Shown here: positions 1-6,149 of the stretch, one piece after another
Layout: each line of letters begins with the position of its first letter
Position numbering within the stretch: position 1 is the stretch's first letter
Origin: Desulfovibrionaceae bacterium UBA930
Lineage (GTDB): Bacteria; Desulfobacterota; Desulfovibrionia; Desulfovibrionales; Desulfovibrionaceae
Direction: 5' to 3'
Assembly (NCBI GenBank): GCA_002293605.1
Contig: DBDO01000166.1
Coordinates: 1 to 6,805 of the forward strand
DNA length: 6,805 nt
The notes under the pieces: generated by a model
The model's database searches: none
The model's input: the letters and a program-made list of their open reading frames with translations, nothing else
Told to the model about the DNA's origin: nothing
Made by a program: the position numbers and the translations under genes

Positions 1-44
1 TGCCGGGCTTCCGGGGCCGTGTCATGAGGGGAAAAGGCGGGCAT
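1..44 (-). CDS. N-terminus of an unidentified downstream operon gene (partial)
   Basis: Only the first 14 codons are inside the window, reading MPAFSPHDTAPEAR with no stop. The ATG at 44-42 lies 4 bases after the TGA stop of the DUF4390 gene. It is preceded by an AGGAG about 10 bases upstream, inside the end of that gene, which suggests translational coupling. A second possible ATG in another frame at 25-23 has no Shine-Dalgarno sequence and is less likely. Too little protein is visible to name a function. From family context, DUF4390 genes often precede a membrane sensor histidine kinase, so that is a guess for this gene and not a call. Confidence 0.45.
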   Translation of the reverse strand, partial: MPAFSPHDTAPEAR

Positions 45-48
45 GGGC

Positions 49-717
49 TCAAGGCTCCTGCGCTTCCGGCCTTTGCCGCGCGCCGGCGCGGGCCTGCGGC
101 AGGGTGAAGACAAAGCTGCGCCCGAGCGGGGGCACGACATCCGAAGACCAGAGCACCGAGGATTTTTCCAGCCAGGGCGGCACTTCGGTATGCCGCAGGG
201 AGATGGAAAGCAGGATCAGGTAGGCTTCAGCGGGTTCATCCCTGAGCAGGTCCGCAAGCCTTGCCACCGGCAGGGAAAGCCTGTGCCAGGAAGCCTGAAG
301 CAGACGGGCGAGATTTCTGTCCCTGATTTCCTTGTGTCCTTCCACTGTGGGCGTTGTAACGACAAAATCGCGGGAAAGCGGGTCATGACGCACAATGGAA
401 GAAAATTCGGCCCCGCCCGCCGTGGCATTGCTCCAAAAGCTCCGCTCCCGCTCCACATCGGCCTTGACGGCAAGCTCCAGCACCGCGCCGTCTTTTAACA
501 GGGCAAGCAGACCCTCTTCATTGTCCACCGCGACCGCAAGCTTAACGGTCAGCATGCCTTTTTCAAGCTGGACCGCAGGGGGGTCCAGGATCAGCTCCTG
601 CGGGGGAAGGGCCGCAGCCGGAGCTGCGCGGAAAAGACAAAGCAGAAGGCCAAAAAGGGCATACAGCCCCCTCCTGTGAAACAAGGGCCGGAGCGGTGCG
701 CAAAGGGTATCTGTCAT
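49..717 (-). CDS. DUF4390 family exported protein
   Basis: A 222-residue protein of unknown function. After a basic start (RR at 15-16 region) comes a hydrophobic stretch at about 18-30 followed by an alanine-rich cleavage region ending near residue 36, so it is likely secreted to the periplasm or anchored by an uncleaved signal. The remainder fits DUF4390: an N-terminal beta-rich part (LTVKLAVAVDNEEGLLALL, about 56-74), a charged central part with a conserved-looking RERSFW (89-94), and a C-terminal block containing EVPPWLEKSSVLWSSDVVPP (178-197). The chosen ATG at 717 starts 16 bases after the HD-GYP stop. The frame is open further upstream to 861, but that extension would overlap the HD-GYP gene and put 48 non-signal residues ahead of the signal peptide. 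The Shine-Dalgarno sequence is weak. It is probably co-transcribed with, and coupled to, the genes on either side. The biochemical role is not known. Confidence 0.75.
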   Translation of the reverse strand: MTDTLCAPLRPLFHRRGLYALFGLLLCLFRAAPAAALPPQELILDPPAVQLEKGMLTVKLAVAVDNEEGLLALLKDGAVLELAVKADVERERSFWSNATAGGAEFSSIVRHDPLSRDFVVTTPTVEGHKEIRDRNLARLLQASWHRLSLPVARLADLLRDEPAEAYLILLSISLRHTEVPPWLEKSSVLWSSDVVPPLGRSFVFTLPQARAGARQRPEAQEP

Positions 718-733
718 GATGCATATATCGGGG

Positions 734-1735
734 TTACGAACTCTTACCAAAGGAGTCAGAGGCCAGAGCCGCCAGAATTTTGCCCGAAAAGGCGAAATCA
801 AAACGGCTTTTGGCCTCGGCCAGTTCCCGGGCCGCAGTGGTGAAATCTTTTGCTTCGGCATAGGCCCGCTTTTGAATCATGGCGGAAAAGGCGTCAACCA
901 CGGCCACAAGCCTGCCAAAAGGGCTGACGCTCTTCACGCCCTGGGGATAGCCCGAGCCGTCCAGCCGCTCATGATGCTCAAGCAGGGCCTGACGCATGCT
1001 CTCATCGGTCTGGTCGAGCTTGTGCATGATTTTATATCCGGCCAGGGTGTGCTGAGGGATTTTCTCTTTTTCTTCAGGCTTGAGCGGCGCGGTTTTGCCG
1101 GTAATAAAGGGCGGCACCTTGGCCATGCCCGCGTCATGCAGCAAAAGGGCGAGCGCCGCCTGATCAAAGCTTTTGCGCCGCATCTCCTCGTCTTTGGGCG
1201 ACACGAGCAGCCAGAGCCCGAGGGAAAGACAATTCAGCGAATGCCTGGCCAGGGAATACTCGCCCGTGTGAAGCCTGCGCACAAAAAGACGCAGGCGGTG
1301 CATGTCGGTCCAAAGGTACTCCGTCACCACCAGCACATCGGCATGGAGCAACTCGAAAACCGGCCTGACCGGCTGATCGAAAAAATCGTTCAGCCGCAGT
1401 TCAAGGGCGCGCAGAGAAATATCCGCCACTTCGGCTTCTTTAAGGTTTTTGTCCACCAGGACCAGATCCAGCTGTTTGACGATATGCTGGGAATAAATAG
1501 GGTGATCCGCGCGCGAGACAAAGAGATCGCCCTCGGCGCACAAGAGGCGGATTTCTTCCACCTGCTCGTTCGTCAGGCGGCTGTCTTTTTTGGAATAGAG
1601 GACGAGTTGCGCGATATTCTCTTTAAAGATGAATAAATCCAAAGGCAGACGGTACTTGGGAAAGCTCTCAAGTATGGCCTGGCTGATCTGGTAATACTCT
1701 TCGGAAATGCTTGCCGGTACGGCGCTTACTGCCAT
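734..1735 (-). CDS. HD-GYP-type domain protein (cyclic-di-GMP phosphodiesterase or receptor)
   Basis: 333 residues, apparently cytoplasmic, with no signal or membrane segment. The C-terminal half (about 155-330) has the HD-GYP layout: His165 on the first helix, HD pair 200-201, His229, HHE 254-256 followed by LDGSGYP (258-264), and Asp281 in VVDAFSAM before a KRAY segment. Active family members hydrolyse c-di-GMP at a two- or three-metal centre, and most of those ligands are present. One departure is HDAGM where the family normally has HDIGK, so the lysine after the HD pair is methionine. Residues 1-150 match no domain I recognise and no receiver domain is visible. The start ATG is preceded by TAGGT, which overlaps the TAG stop of pyk 8 bases away, so translation is likely coupled to pyk. 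Whether it is an enzyme or a nucleotide sensor cannot be decided from sequence alone. Confidence 0.85.
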   Translation of the reverse strand: MAVSAVPASISEEYYQISQAILESFPKYRLPLDLFIFKENIAQLVLYSKKDSRLTNEQVEEIRLLCAEGDLFVSRADHPIYSQHIVKQLDLVLVDKNLKEAEVADISLRALELRLNDFFDQPVRPVFELLHADVLVVTEYLWTDMHRLRLFVRRLHTGEYSLARHSLNCLSLGLWLLVSPKDEEMRRKSFDQAALALLLHDAGMAKVPPFITGKTAPLKPEEKEKIPQHTLAGYKIMHKLDQTDESMRQALLEHHERLDGSGYPQGVKSVSPFGRLVAVVDAFSAMIQKRAYAEAKDFTTAARELAEAKSRFDFAFSGKILAALASDSFGKSS

Positions 1736-1743
1736 GCGCGGAC

Positions 1744-3150
1744 CTATTTCGTATAGATTTTGACGAGGTTGGTTCCTCGTGGGGCTTCGCCGTAGCGCGG
1801 CTGCCCCGCCGTAATCACAATCCGGTTTCCCGCGCCAAAGCGCGGGTTTGTATCAATGAAAAACTCGGCCCGCTCCAGATGGCCGGGCATGCTCTCCTCG
1901 GCCAGACAGGGGGTGACACCCCAGGAAAAGTTCAAGTGGCGTAAAACCGTGTGATCGGGCGTGAGCACAAAAACAGGCTGGCGCGGGCGCTGGGCCGAAA
2001 GACTGCGCCCGGAACCGCCCGAAACGCTGTGGGCCACAAGAGCCTCCGCGTCCGCCTTTTCCGCCAGCAGGCAGGCCGAGTAGGAGAGAAAATCGGAGGT
2101 GCTCTGCGGCCGCTCGTGCCCGGACAGGGGGAAGCGCTCAAGCAGAAGCGATTCAGCCTCGCCGGAAATACGGCTCATAAAGGCCACGGCCTCCACAGGG
2201 TAGTTGCCCATGGCCGTTTCTTCGGAGAGCATCACACAGTCCGCGCCGTCCAGAACGGCATTGGCCACGTCCGTGGTTTCGGCCCTGGTGGGCACGGGAT
2301 TATTGACCATGGAAAGCAGCATCTGGGTAGCTACAATCACGGGTTTGCAGGCCCTGTTGCAGGCGGCTATAATGCGCTTTTGCATGGTGGGCAACTGCGG
2401 CAGCGGGCATTCAATGCCCAGATCGCCCCTGGCCACCATGATGATATCCGCAACCGCGAGAATATCGTCCAGGCGGTCCACGGCGTTCTGCCTCTCCAGC
2501 TTTGCGCAGATGGGCACCTTGCGGCCCTGCTCCTTGATGATGCTTCTGGCTTCGAGAATATCCTCCGGGGTCTGCACATAGGAAAGCGCCACTGCGTCAA
2601 CACCGAGCCGCAGCCCATCGACCAGATCTTTTTTGTCCTTGTCGGTCAGGGCGGGCAGACGCACGGACTTGCCGGGCAGGGCCAGGCCCTTGCGCGAGGT
2701 AATGATGCCGCCGTTGGTCGCCTCAATGATAAAGCCGCCAGGGGCCTTAGCCTGCACGATGAATTGCAGGGTTCCATCCGCCAGCACCAGCCGGTCGCCC
2801 TCCTCCAGTCCTTCAAGAATCTCCGCCTTGTCAAAGGGGATGTAAGGAACGTCCAGCACAGCCGGACGCCTCGGGCCGAGAAAGGCGCAGCCGCCCTTTT
2901 CAAAACTGAGGGAGCCCTCGTCAATGGTGCCTATGCGTATCTTCGGACCCGAAAGATCCTGCAAAATAGTCAGGGGAATGCCGTGCTTGAGTTCAAGTCG
3001 GCGAAGAATATCTATGATTTCGACAAAACCGGAAGCATCGCTATGTGAAAAATTAAGCCGGAAAATGCGCGCGCCAGCATCTATAAGCTGGGAGAGTTTC
3101 TCCGCAGAGGAACACGCAGGACCGAGCGTAGCTATTATTTTTGTCTTCAT
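1744..3150 (-). CDS. pyk: Pyruvate kinase
   Basis: Converts phosphoenolpyruvate and ADP to pyruvate and ATP, the final step of glycolysis, in the cytosol. At 468 residues it has the usual bacterial length. Visible motifs are TKIIATLGPA at the N-terminus, RLNFSHSD (31-38), DLSGPKIRIG (65-74), the active-site signature around Lys217 and Glu219 (ICAKLER), ARGDLGIE (240-247) with metal-binding Asp243, ATQM (274-277), and TRAETTDVANAVLDGADCVM (288-307). The C-terminal domain (about 350-468) is complete and carries the SVSGGSG loop expected at the regulatory site. Odd points are LSEETA where LSGETA is usual (Glu310 for Gly) and QMLLSM where QML(E/D)SM is usual (Leu279). Catalytic residues appear intact, so an active enzyme is expected. 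The Shine-Dalgarno sequence is weak. It lies 61 bases after pncC and 8 bases before the HD-GYP gene. Confidence 0.97.
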   Translation of the reverse strand: MKTKIIATLGPACSSAEKLSQLIDAGARIFRLNFSHSDASGFVEIIDILRRLELKHGIPLTILQDLSGPKIRIGTIDEGSLSFEKGGCAFLGPRRPAVLDVPYIPFDKAEILEGLEEGDRLVLADGTLQFIVQAKAPGGFIIEATNGGIITSRKGLALPGKSVRLPALTDKDKKDLVDGLRLGVDAVALSYVQTPEDILEARSIIKEQGRKVPICAKLERQNAVDRLDDILAVADIIMVARGDLGIECPLPQLPTMQKRIIAACNRACKPVIVATQMLLSMVNNPVPTRAETTDVANAVLDGADCVMLSEETAMGNYPVEAVAFMSRISGEAESLLLERFPLSGHERPQSTSDFLSYSACLLAEKADAEALVAHSVSGGSGRSLSAQRPRQPVFVLTPDHTVLRHLNFSWGVTPCLAEESMPGHLERAEFFIDTNPRFGAGNRIVITAGQPRYGEAPRGTNLVKIYTK

Positions 3151-3156
3151 GAGTGG

Positions 3157-3184
3157 ATTCTGCCGGTTTCATAAGTTTTGTCAA
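3157..3184 (-). promoter_or_regulatory. Possible internal promoter upstream of pyk
   Basis: In the 61-base pncC-pyk gap, reading the minus strand, a perfect TTGACA (3184-3179) is followed after 16 bases by CAGAAT (3162-3157), a 4 of 6 match to the -10 box. Transcription would start at or just before the pyk ATG, giving a nearly leaderless message. That would fit the poor Shine-Dalgarno sequence but also makes the site doubtful. The gap is the longest in the operon. Confidence 0.25.
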
Positions 3185-3211
3185 GGCATTTACTCGCCCG
3201 CTCAGACAGGT

Positions 3212-3736
3212 TCAACAACCATCAAGCGCCGCTTCCACCGCGCAAAGCGCTTCAAGCGCCGCCCTGCGCCTCACCTCGCTCCGCCCCCCCGGAAATACCC
3301 GGCTGAAGGAGCATACGCGCGGCGAAGCGCCCGCTTCTTCCGGAAGTTGCAGGGCTGTCGCAATCCAGACCGTGCCCACGGGCTTGTCCGGGCTGCCGCC
3401 CTCCGGTCCCGCAATGCCGGATATCGCAAAGGCGAGATCCGCCTCCAGAGCGGCAAGCGCGCCCTGGGCCATGGCCTCTGCCACAGGCCCGCTCACAGCC
3501 CCGTGCCGGGCGAGAGTTTCGGCCTCCACGCCGAGCAGACGGCTTTTGACACGGTTGTCATAGGCCGTAACGCCCCCGCGAAACCAGCGCGAACTGCCGG
3601 GCAGGGCCGTGCAGAAAGCCGAGGCAAGCCCGCCGGTGCAGGACTCGGCCGCAGCAAGAAAGAGCTTTCGCCTCATAAGTTTTTCGCTTATCCTGCCGAT
3701 AAGCACAGCGCCCTCTTCGGGCAAGTCCTCAAGCAT
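3212..3736 (-). CDS. pncC: CinA C-terminal domain protein, nicotinamide-nucleotide amidohydrolase
   Basis: 174 residues, a stand-alone CinA-C domain without the N-terminal molybdopterin-binding-like domain of full CinA. Members of this family deamidate nicotinamide mononucleotide to nicotinate mononucleotide, recycling the NMN released by NAD-dependent DNA ligase. The hallmarks are all present: AAESCTGGLASAF (29-41) with the presumed nucleophile Ser32, FRGGVTAYDNRVKSRLLGV (52-70), RHGAVSGPVAEAMAQGA (77-93), and ISGIAGPEGGSPDKPVGTVW (105-124). The start at 3736 puts Ser32 almost where it lies in E. coli PncC. It is preceded by AAGG about 9 bases upstream. It appears to be the first gene of the minus-strand operon, is divergent from the binding-protein gene, and is followed by pyk. 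The NMN activity is assigned from family knowledge. Confidence 0.93.
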   Translation of the reverse strand: MLEDLPEEGAVLIGRISEKLMRRKLFLAAAESCTGGLASAFCTALPGSSRWFRGGVTAYDNRVKSRLLGVEAETLARHGAVSGPVAEAMAQGALAALEADLAFAISGIAGPEGGSPDKPVGTVWIATALQLPEEAGASPRVCSFSRVFPGGRSEVRRRAALEALCAVEAALDGC

Positions 3737-3760
3737 CGCGGTCCGCCTTGTCGCAGCAAA

Positions 3761-3765
3761 AAGGA
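3761..3765 (+). promoter_or_regulatory. Shine-Dalgarno sequence selecting the ATG at 3772
   Basis: AAGGA lies 6 bases upstream of the ATG at 3772 and is one of the best ribosome-binding sites in the window. In-frame alternatives (TTG 3748, ATG 3856, GTG 3877) have no comparable sequence. This is the main reason for placing the start of the binding-protein gene at 3772, even though it leaves a long stretch before the signal peptide. Confidence 0.55.
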
Positions 3766-3771
3766 AGGCTC

Positions 3772-5082
3772 ATGTCTTATTCTGTATATGCTATCCCTGC
3801 CCGCCATTCTTCACAAGAACAAAAAGGCCTGCGGCAAACGCGGCGCTTCAGATTGATGGCAACGTCTCTATTTTTTGTGGGGCTCCGCCCCACGCCCTGC
3901 CAAGGGCCTGAGGCCCCTGGAACCCGCAATTTTCGGAAAACGGCGCTGTGCGCCCTTGCCCTATGCTGCCTGCTGCTCTGCCCTGCAAGGGGGCTTGCCG
4001 AACCCTTGCGCGTATCCTATGGCTTTGACAGGGAATTTCCCCCCTTCAGCTATGAAAATCCCGGCGGCCAGCCCACGGGCTTTGAAGTGGAACTCATGCA
4101 GGCCGTGTTTCGCGATACTGAGGTGCACCTGGACTTTCGCCCCCTGCACTGGGAACGGGTCGGCCTTGAGCTTTCCGCCGGAACCATAACCCTGACCACG
4201 GGCATGGTACGCACCGAACAGCGCTCCAAACTCTACCTCTTTTCCGACTTGCCCACCTTTCCGCTGCACATCAAAATTTTCACCAAAATCTTCAACCGCT
4301 TTCCTTCCGCGACCCTGCTCCGGGGGCAGGCAGTGGCGGTTGAGCAGGGCTCCTATCAGCACAGGCTGCTGGAGCGCTTCGGCGGCATCAACATCAAAAG
4401 CTACCCCGGCCGCCTGGACGGCCTGCGGGCGCTCTACAAGGATGAAGTGGCCGCCTACTGCGCCCCGGTCCAGAATACCTACTATTATATCAATAAATTG
4501 AACTACGGGGCCATCACCACTGTGGGCACGCCCCTGGGCCTTACCGAAATGCGCGTGGCCGTGAACCGGGGGCGGGGCGATGTGCAGCGCATTCTCAATG
4601 AGGGCATGGCCCGCGTGCGCGCCTCCGGCGAATATAACCGCCTGGTTCGCAAATGGTTTGTGCGCGAGCTGTCCGATCAGGAAAAAGAGGTGATGAAAGC
4701 AACCGCCGTGCGCGCGGCTGTTCCCGCATACGTCCCTTACGGCGCAAAGGCCCAGGGCGCTGCCGTGCTCACGGCCACAGGCAAGGTCTATTCCGCCTGC
4801 ACGGTGGAGAACGCCGAGCCCTCCTTAAGCCTTTCAGCCCTGCGCGGGGCCTTGTCTCGGGCCATTGCCGACGGGGAATTTGAAGTGCGGGCCGCAATCG
4901 TCACCGACCCCGCAGGGGAGCTAAGTCCGCCGTCAAAGGGAGATTTACAGGCACTCCATGAATTCGGGGCCGGGGTGCTGATCATGCTGCCCCAGGAAAA
5001 AGACGGGGCAGACACGAAAATGATTGTCGAACTTCTGCCCGATCCTGTGATTAAGCAGACGGGCTTGCTTCTGGCCGAGTAG
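3772..5082 (+). CDS. Periplasmic solute-binding protein fused to a degenerate cytidine deaminase-like domain
   Basis: 436 residues from the ATG at 3772. Residues 1-53 are an odd polar leader, partly encoded by a REP-like element. A hydrophobic core follows at about 57-72, with a likely signal cleavage after GLA (near residue 76). Residues 77-300 resemble a family-3 solute-binding domain: FPPFSYENPGGQPTGFEVEL, then TGMVRTEQRSKLYLFSD, ending in SGEYNRLVRKWF. Such domains bind amino acids or other small solutes in the periplasm. The acidic residue usually found in the second lobe is replaced (VAAYCAPV). Residues about 305-428 follow cytidine deaminase from its first helix onward: AYVPYGAK, GAAVLTATGKVYSACTVENA, and near the end MIVELLPDPV. 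However, the zinc and catalytic positions are lost: SAL replaces CAE (residues 355-357), and SPPSKGD replaces the PCGxC motif (about 385-391). Deaminase activity is therefore not expected. No permease or ATPase gene is adjacent. The ligand is unknown. The stop is followed 6 bases later by the glycosyltransferase gene. Confidence 0.85.
   Translation: MSYSVYAIPARHSSQEQKGLRQTRRFRLMATSLFFVGLRPTPCQGPEAPGTRNFRKTALCALALCCLLLCPARGLAEPLRVSYGFDREFPPFSYENPGGQPTGFEVELMQAVFRDTEVHLDFRPLHWERVGLELSAGTITLTTGMVRTEQRSKLYLFSDLPTFPLHIKIFTKIFNRFPSATLLRGQAVAVEQGSYQHRLLERFGGINIKSYPGRLDGLRALYKDEVAAYCAPVQNTYYYINKLNYGAITTVGTPLGLTEMRVAVNRGRGDVQRILNEGMARVRASGEYNRLVRKWFVRELSDQEKEVMKATAVRAAVPAYVPYGAKAQGAAVLTATGKVYSACTVENAEPSLSLSALRGALSRAIADGEFEVRAAIVTDPAGELSPPSKGDLQALHEFGAGVLIMLPQEKDGADTKMIVELLPDPVIKQTGLLLAE
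3788..3816 (-). promoter_or_regulatory. Possible promoter for the pncC-pyk-HD-GYP-DUF4390 operon
   Basis: On the minus strand, TTGTGA (3816-3811) and TAGCAT (3793-3788) are separated by 17 bases, each matching the sigma-70 consensus at 4 of 6 positions. The spacing is ideal, and a transcript would have a leader of roughly 40-50 bases before the pncC ATG. The site lies inside the 5' codons assigned to the divergent binding-protein gene. This is a pattern match only. Confidence 0.33.
3871..3924. repeat. REP-like double-hairpin element
   Basis: A run of six T is followed by a perfect 7-bp inverted repeat (GTGGGGC at 3877-3883 with GCCCCAC at 3887-3893, loop TCC). After CCTG-type spacing comes a second inverted repeat (CCAAGGGCC at 3900-3908 with GGCCCCTGG at 3912-3920, loop TGA, one mismatch), then AACCC. 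Tandem GC-rich hairpins of this form resemble dispersed palindromic elements of GC-rich proteobacteria. The T-run precedes the hairpins on the plus strand, so it is not a standard intrinsic terminator in either direction. The element lies in frame inside the assigned binding-protein gene, just ahead of the signal peptide. No second copy is present in the window, so its repetitive nature is inferred. Confidence 0.6.
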
Positions 5083-5088
5083 GGAACT

Positions 5089-6147
5089 ATGCGGATTATT
5101 TTTTTCATCCCCGCCCTGCGCGCCATGAGCGGCGGCCTGGCCAACATCTATAGCGTAGCCCGCAATCTCAAGGATTTGGGAAGAGAGGTCGCGCTTATGG
5201 GGCCTTTTTCTGAGGCTGCGGGCTTTGCCGGGGCTGCGAAAGAGGGCTTCACCATCCTGCCCTGGGGCGCAGGGCTTGAGGCGGGCGATAGCTGGTGCAT
5301 TCCCGAAAGCTGGCCCAATGCCGCGGCAATCGGCTTAAACGCCGGGGCCAGGGTGCTCGTGTATGTGCAAAACTGGGTGTACATGCTGAACACCCTGCCC
5401 CAGAATCTGCGCTGGGGGCAGTTGCCCCTGGAATATCTGGCCGTGTCCCGCCCTGTGGCCTGGTTCATGCGCGAAGTGCTTGGGCTGAAGGTAGGGGCCG
5501 TGCTGCCCCCGGCTATTGATGCGGCCTTTTTCCGCGCCCCGGCGCGCCCTGCCGATCATGTGCGCGTGGCCTTCATGCCCCGAAAGAACCGGGCGCTGAT
5601 CACGCAGATACAGCAGGTAGCCCTGGCCTGGCTGGCCGAGCGCCCCTTTTCTCCCCGTATTGAATGGGTTGAGGTTCATAAGAAAAGCAGGGAGGAAAGC
5701 GCCGAACTCCTGGCAAGCTGCCAGCTCTTTATCAGCGCGGGATTTCCGGAAGGCTTCGGCCTGCCGCCGCTGGAAGGCATGGCCTCGGGCTGCGTGCCGG
5801 TCGGCTTCACAGGCTTTGGAGGCTGGGAATATATGCGCCAGAGCCGTCTTCCCGGCATGGAGTTCGCGGGCACTGCCCGGCCTTGCTTTTCCCTTGCCGC
5901 AGAACTGGAACAGGGTGAGGGAGAGCAGGGCTATCCCCTGGCAGGGGTACATCGCGAAGAAGGGCCGGGCAACGGCTTCTTTTTTTCTGATGGCGATACG
6001 CTCGGCGCGGGCCTGGCCCTGGCCGGGGCCATCCGCCTCGCCCATGAAAAAAGCGAGGCCTGGCAGGACCTTGAACGAAACTGCCGCGAAACCGCCGCCC
6101 GCTATACCCTCAGCAGGCAAAGGGATGTTCTGGCCGGAATTTTTTAG
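5089..6147 (+). CDS. Glycosyltransferase, GT-B fold (GT4-like)
   Basis: 352 residues, cytoplasmic or peripherally membrane-associated, expected to move a sugar from an activated donor to an acceptor for a surface polysaccharide or glycoconjugate. The N-terminal lobe begins MRIIFFIPALRAMSGGLANI, with the glycine loop (SGG, 14-16) typical of GT-B acceptor domains. The C-terminal lobe carries GFPEGFGLPPLEGMASGCVP (218-237), which contains the E-x7-E motif (Glu221 and Glu229) of retaining GT4 enzymes. It also has FMPRKNR (162-168) where the phosphate-contacting basic residues usually lie. Donor and acceptor are unknown. The ATG follows AGGGA, which overlaps the TAG stop of the binding-protein gene 6 bases away, so the two are almost certainly co-translated from one message. 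It is somewhat shorter than many GT4 enzymes but has no visible break. Confidence 0.88.
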   Translation: MRIIFFIPALRAMSGGLANIYSVARNLKDLGREVALMGPFSEAAGFAGAAKEGFTILPWGAGLEAGDSWCIPESWPNAAAIGLNAGARVLVYVQNWVYMLNTLPQNLRWGQLPLEYLAVSRPVAWFMREVLGLKVGAVLPPAIDAAFFRAPARPADHVRVAFMPRKNRALITQIQQVALAWLAERPFSPRIEWVEVHKKSREESAELLASCQLFISAGFPEGFGLPPLEGMASGCVPVGFTGFGGWEYMRQSRLPGMEFAGTARPCFSLAAELEQGEGEQGYPLAGVHREEGPGNGFFFSDGDTLGAGLALAGAIRLAHEKSEAWQDLERNCRETAARYTLSRQRDVLAGIF

Positions 6148-6149
6148 CG

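Noticed and set aside
718..861. Longer N-terminus for the DUF4390 protein, starting at 861
   Set aside because: It would overlap the HD-GYP gene by over 120 bases and place 48 unrelated residues ahead of a normal signal peptide.
716..1636. A 306-codon plus-strand open frame across the HD-GYP gene
   Set aside because: It is antisense to the HD-GYP gene and shows no recognisable motifs or ribosome-binding site of its own.
1951..3048. A 365-codon plus-strand open frame across the pyruvate kinase gene
   Set aside because: It is antisense to a gene with unmistakable pyruvate kinase motifs, has low-complexity His/Gly/Gln-rich content, and resembles no family. It arises from GC-rich codon bias.
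3686..3704. A perfect 7-bp inverted repeat (GCTTATC, 5-base spacer, GATAAGC) near the start of pncC, a possible operator
   Set aside because: Several such short repeats are expected by chance in a window this long, and it lies within coding sequence with no supporting context.
2924..3856. A 310-codon plus-strand open frame covering the pyk 5' end and pncC
   Set aside because: It spans two well-supported genes on the opposite strand and has an Arg/Ala/Pro-rich shadow composition.
3877..3920. Intrinsic terminator for either divergent gene
   Set aside because: The T-run lies before the hairpins on the plus strand and becomes an A-run after them on the minus strand, so neither direction has the required hairpin followed by T-run.
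4696..5047. Calling the C-terminal domain an active cytidine deaminase
   Set aside because: The zinc-binding cysteines and the catalytic glutamate are all replaced, so only the fold, not the activity, is supported.
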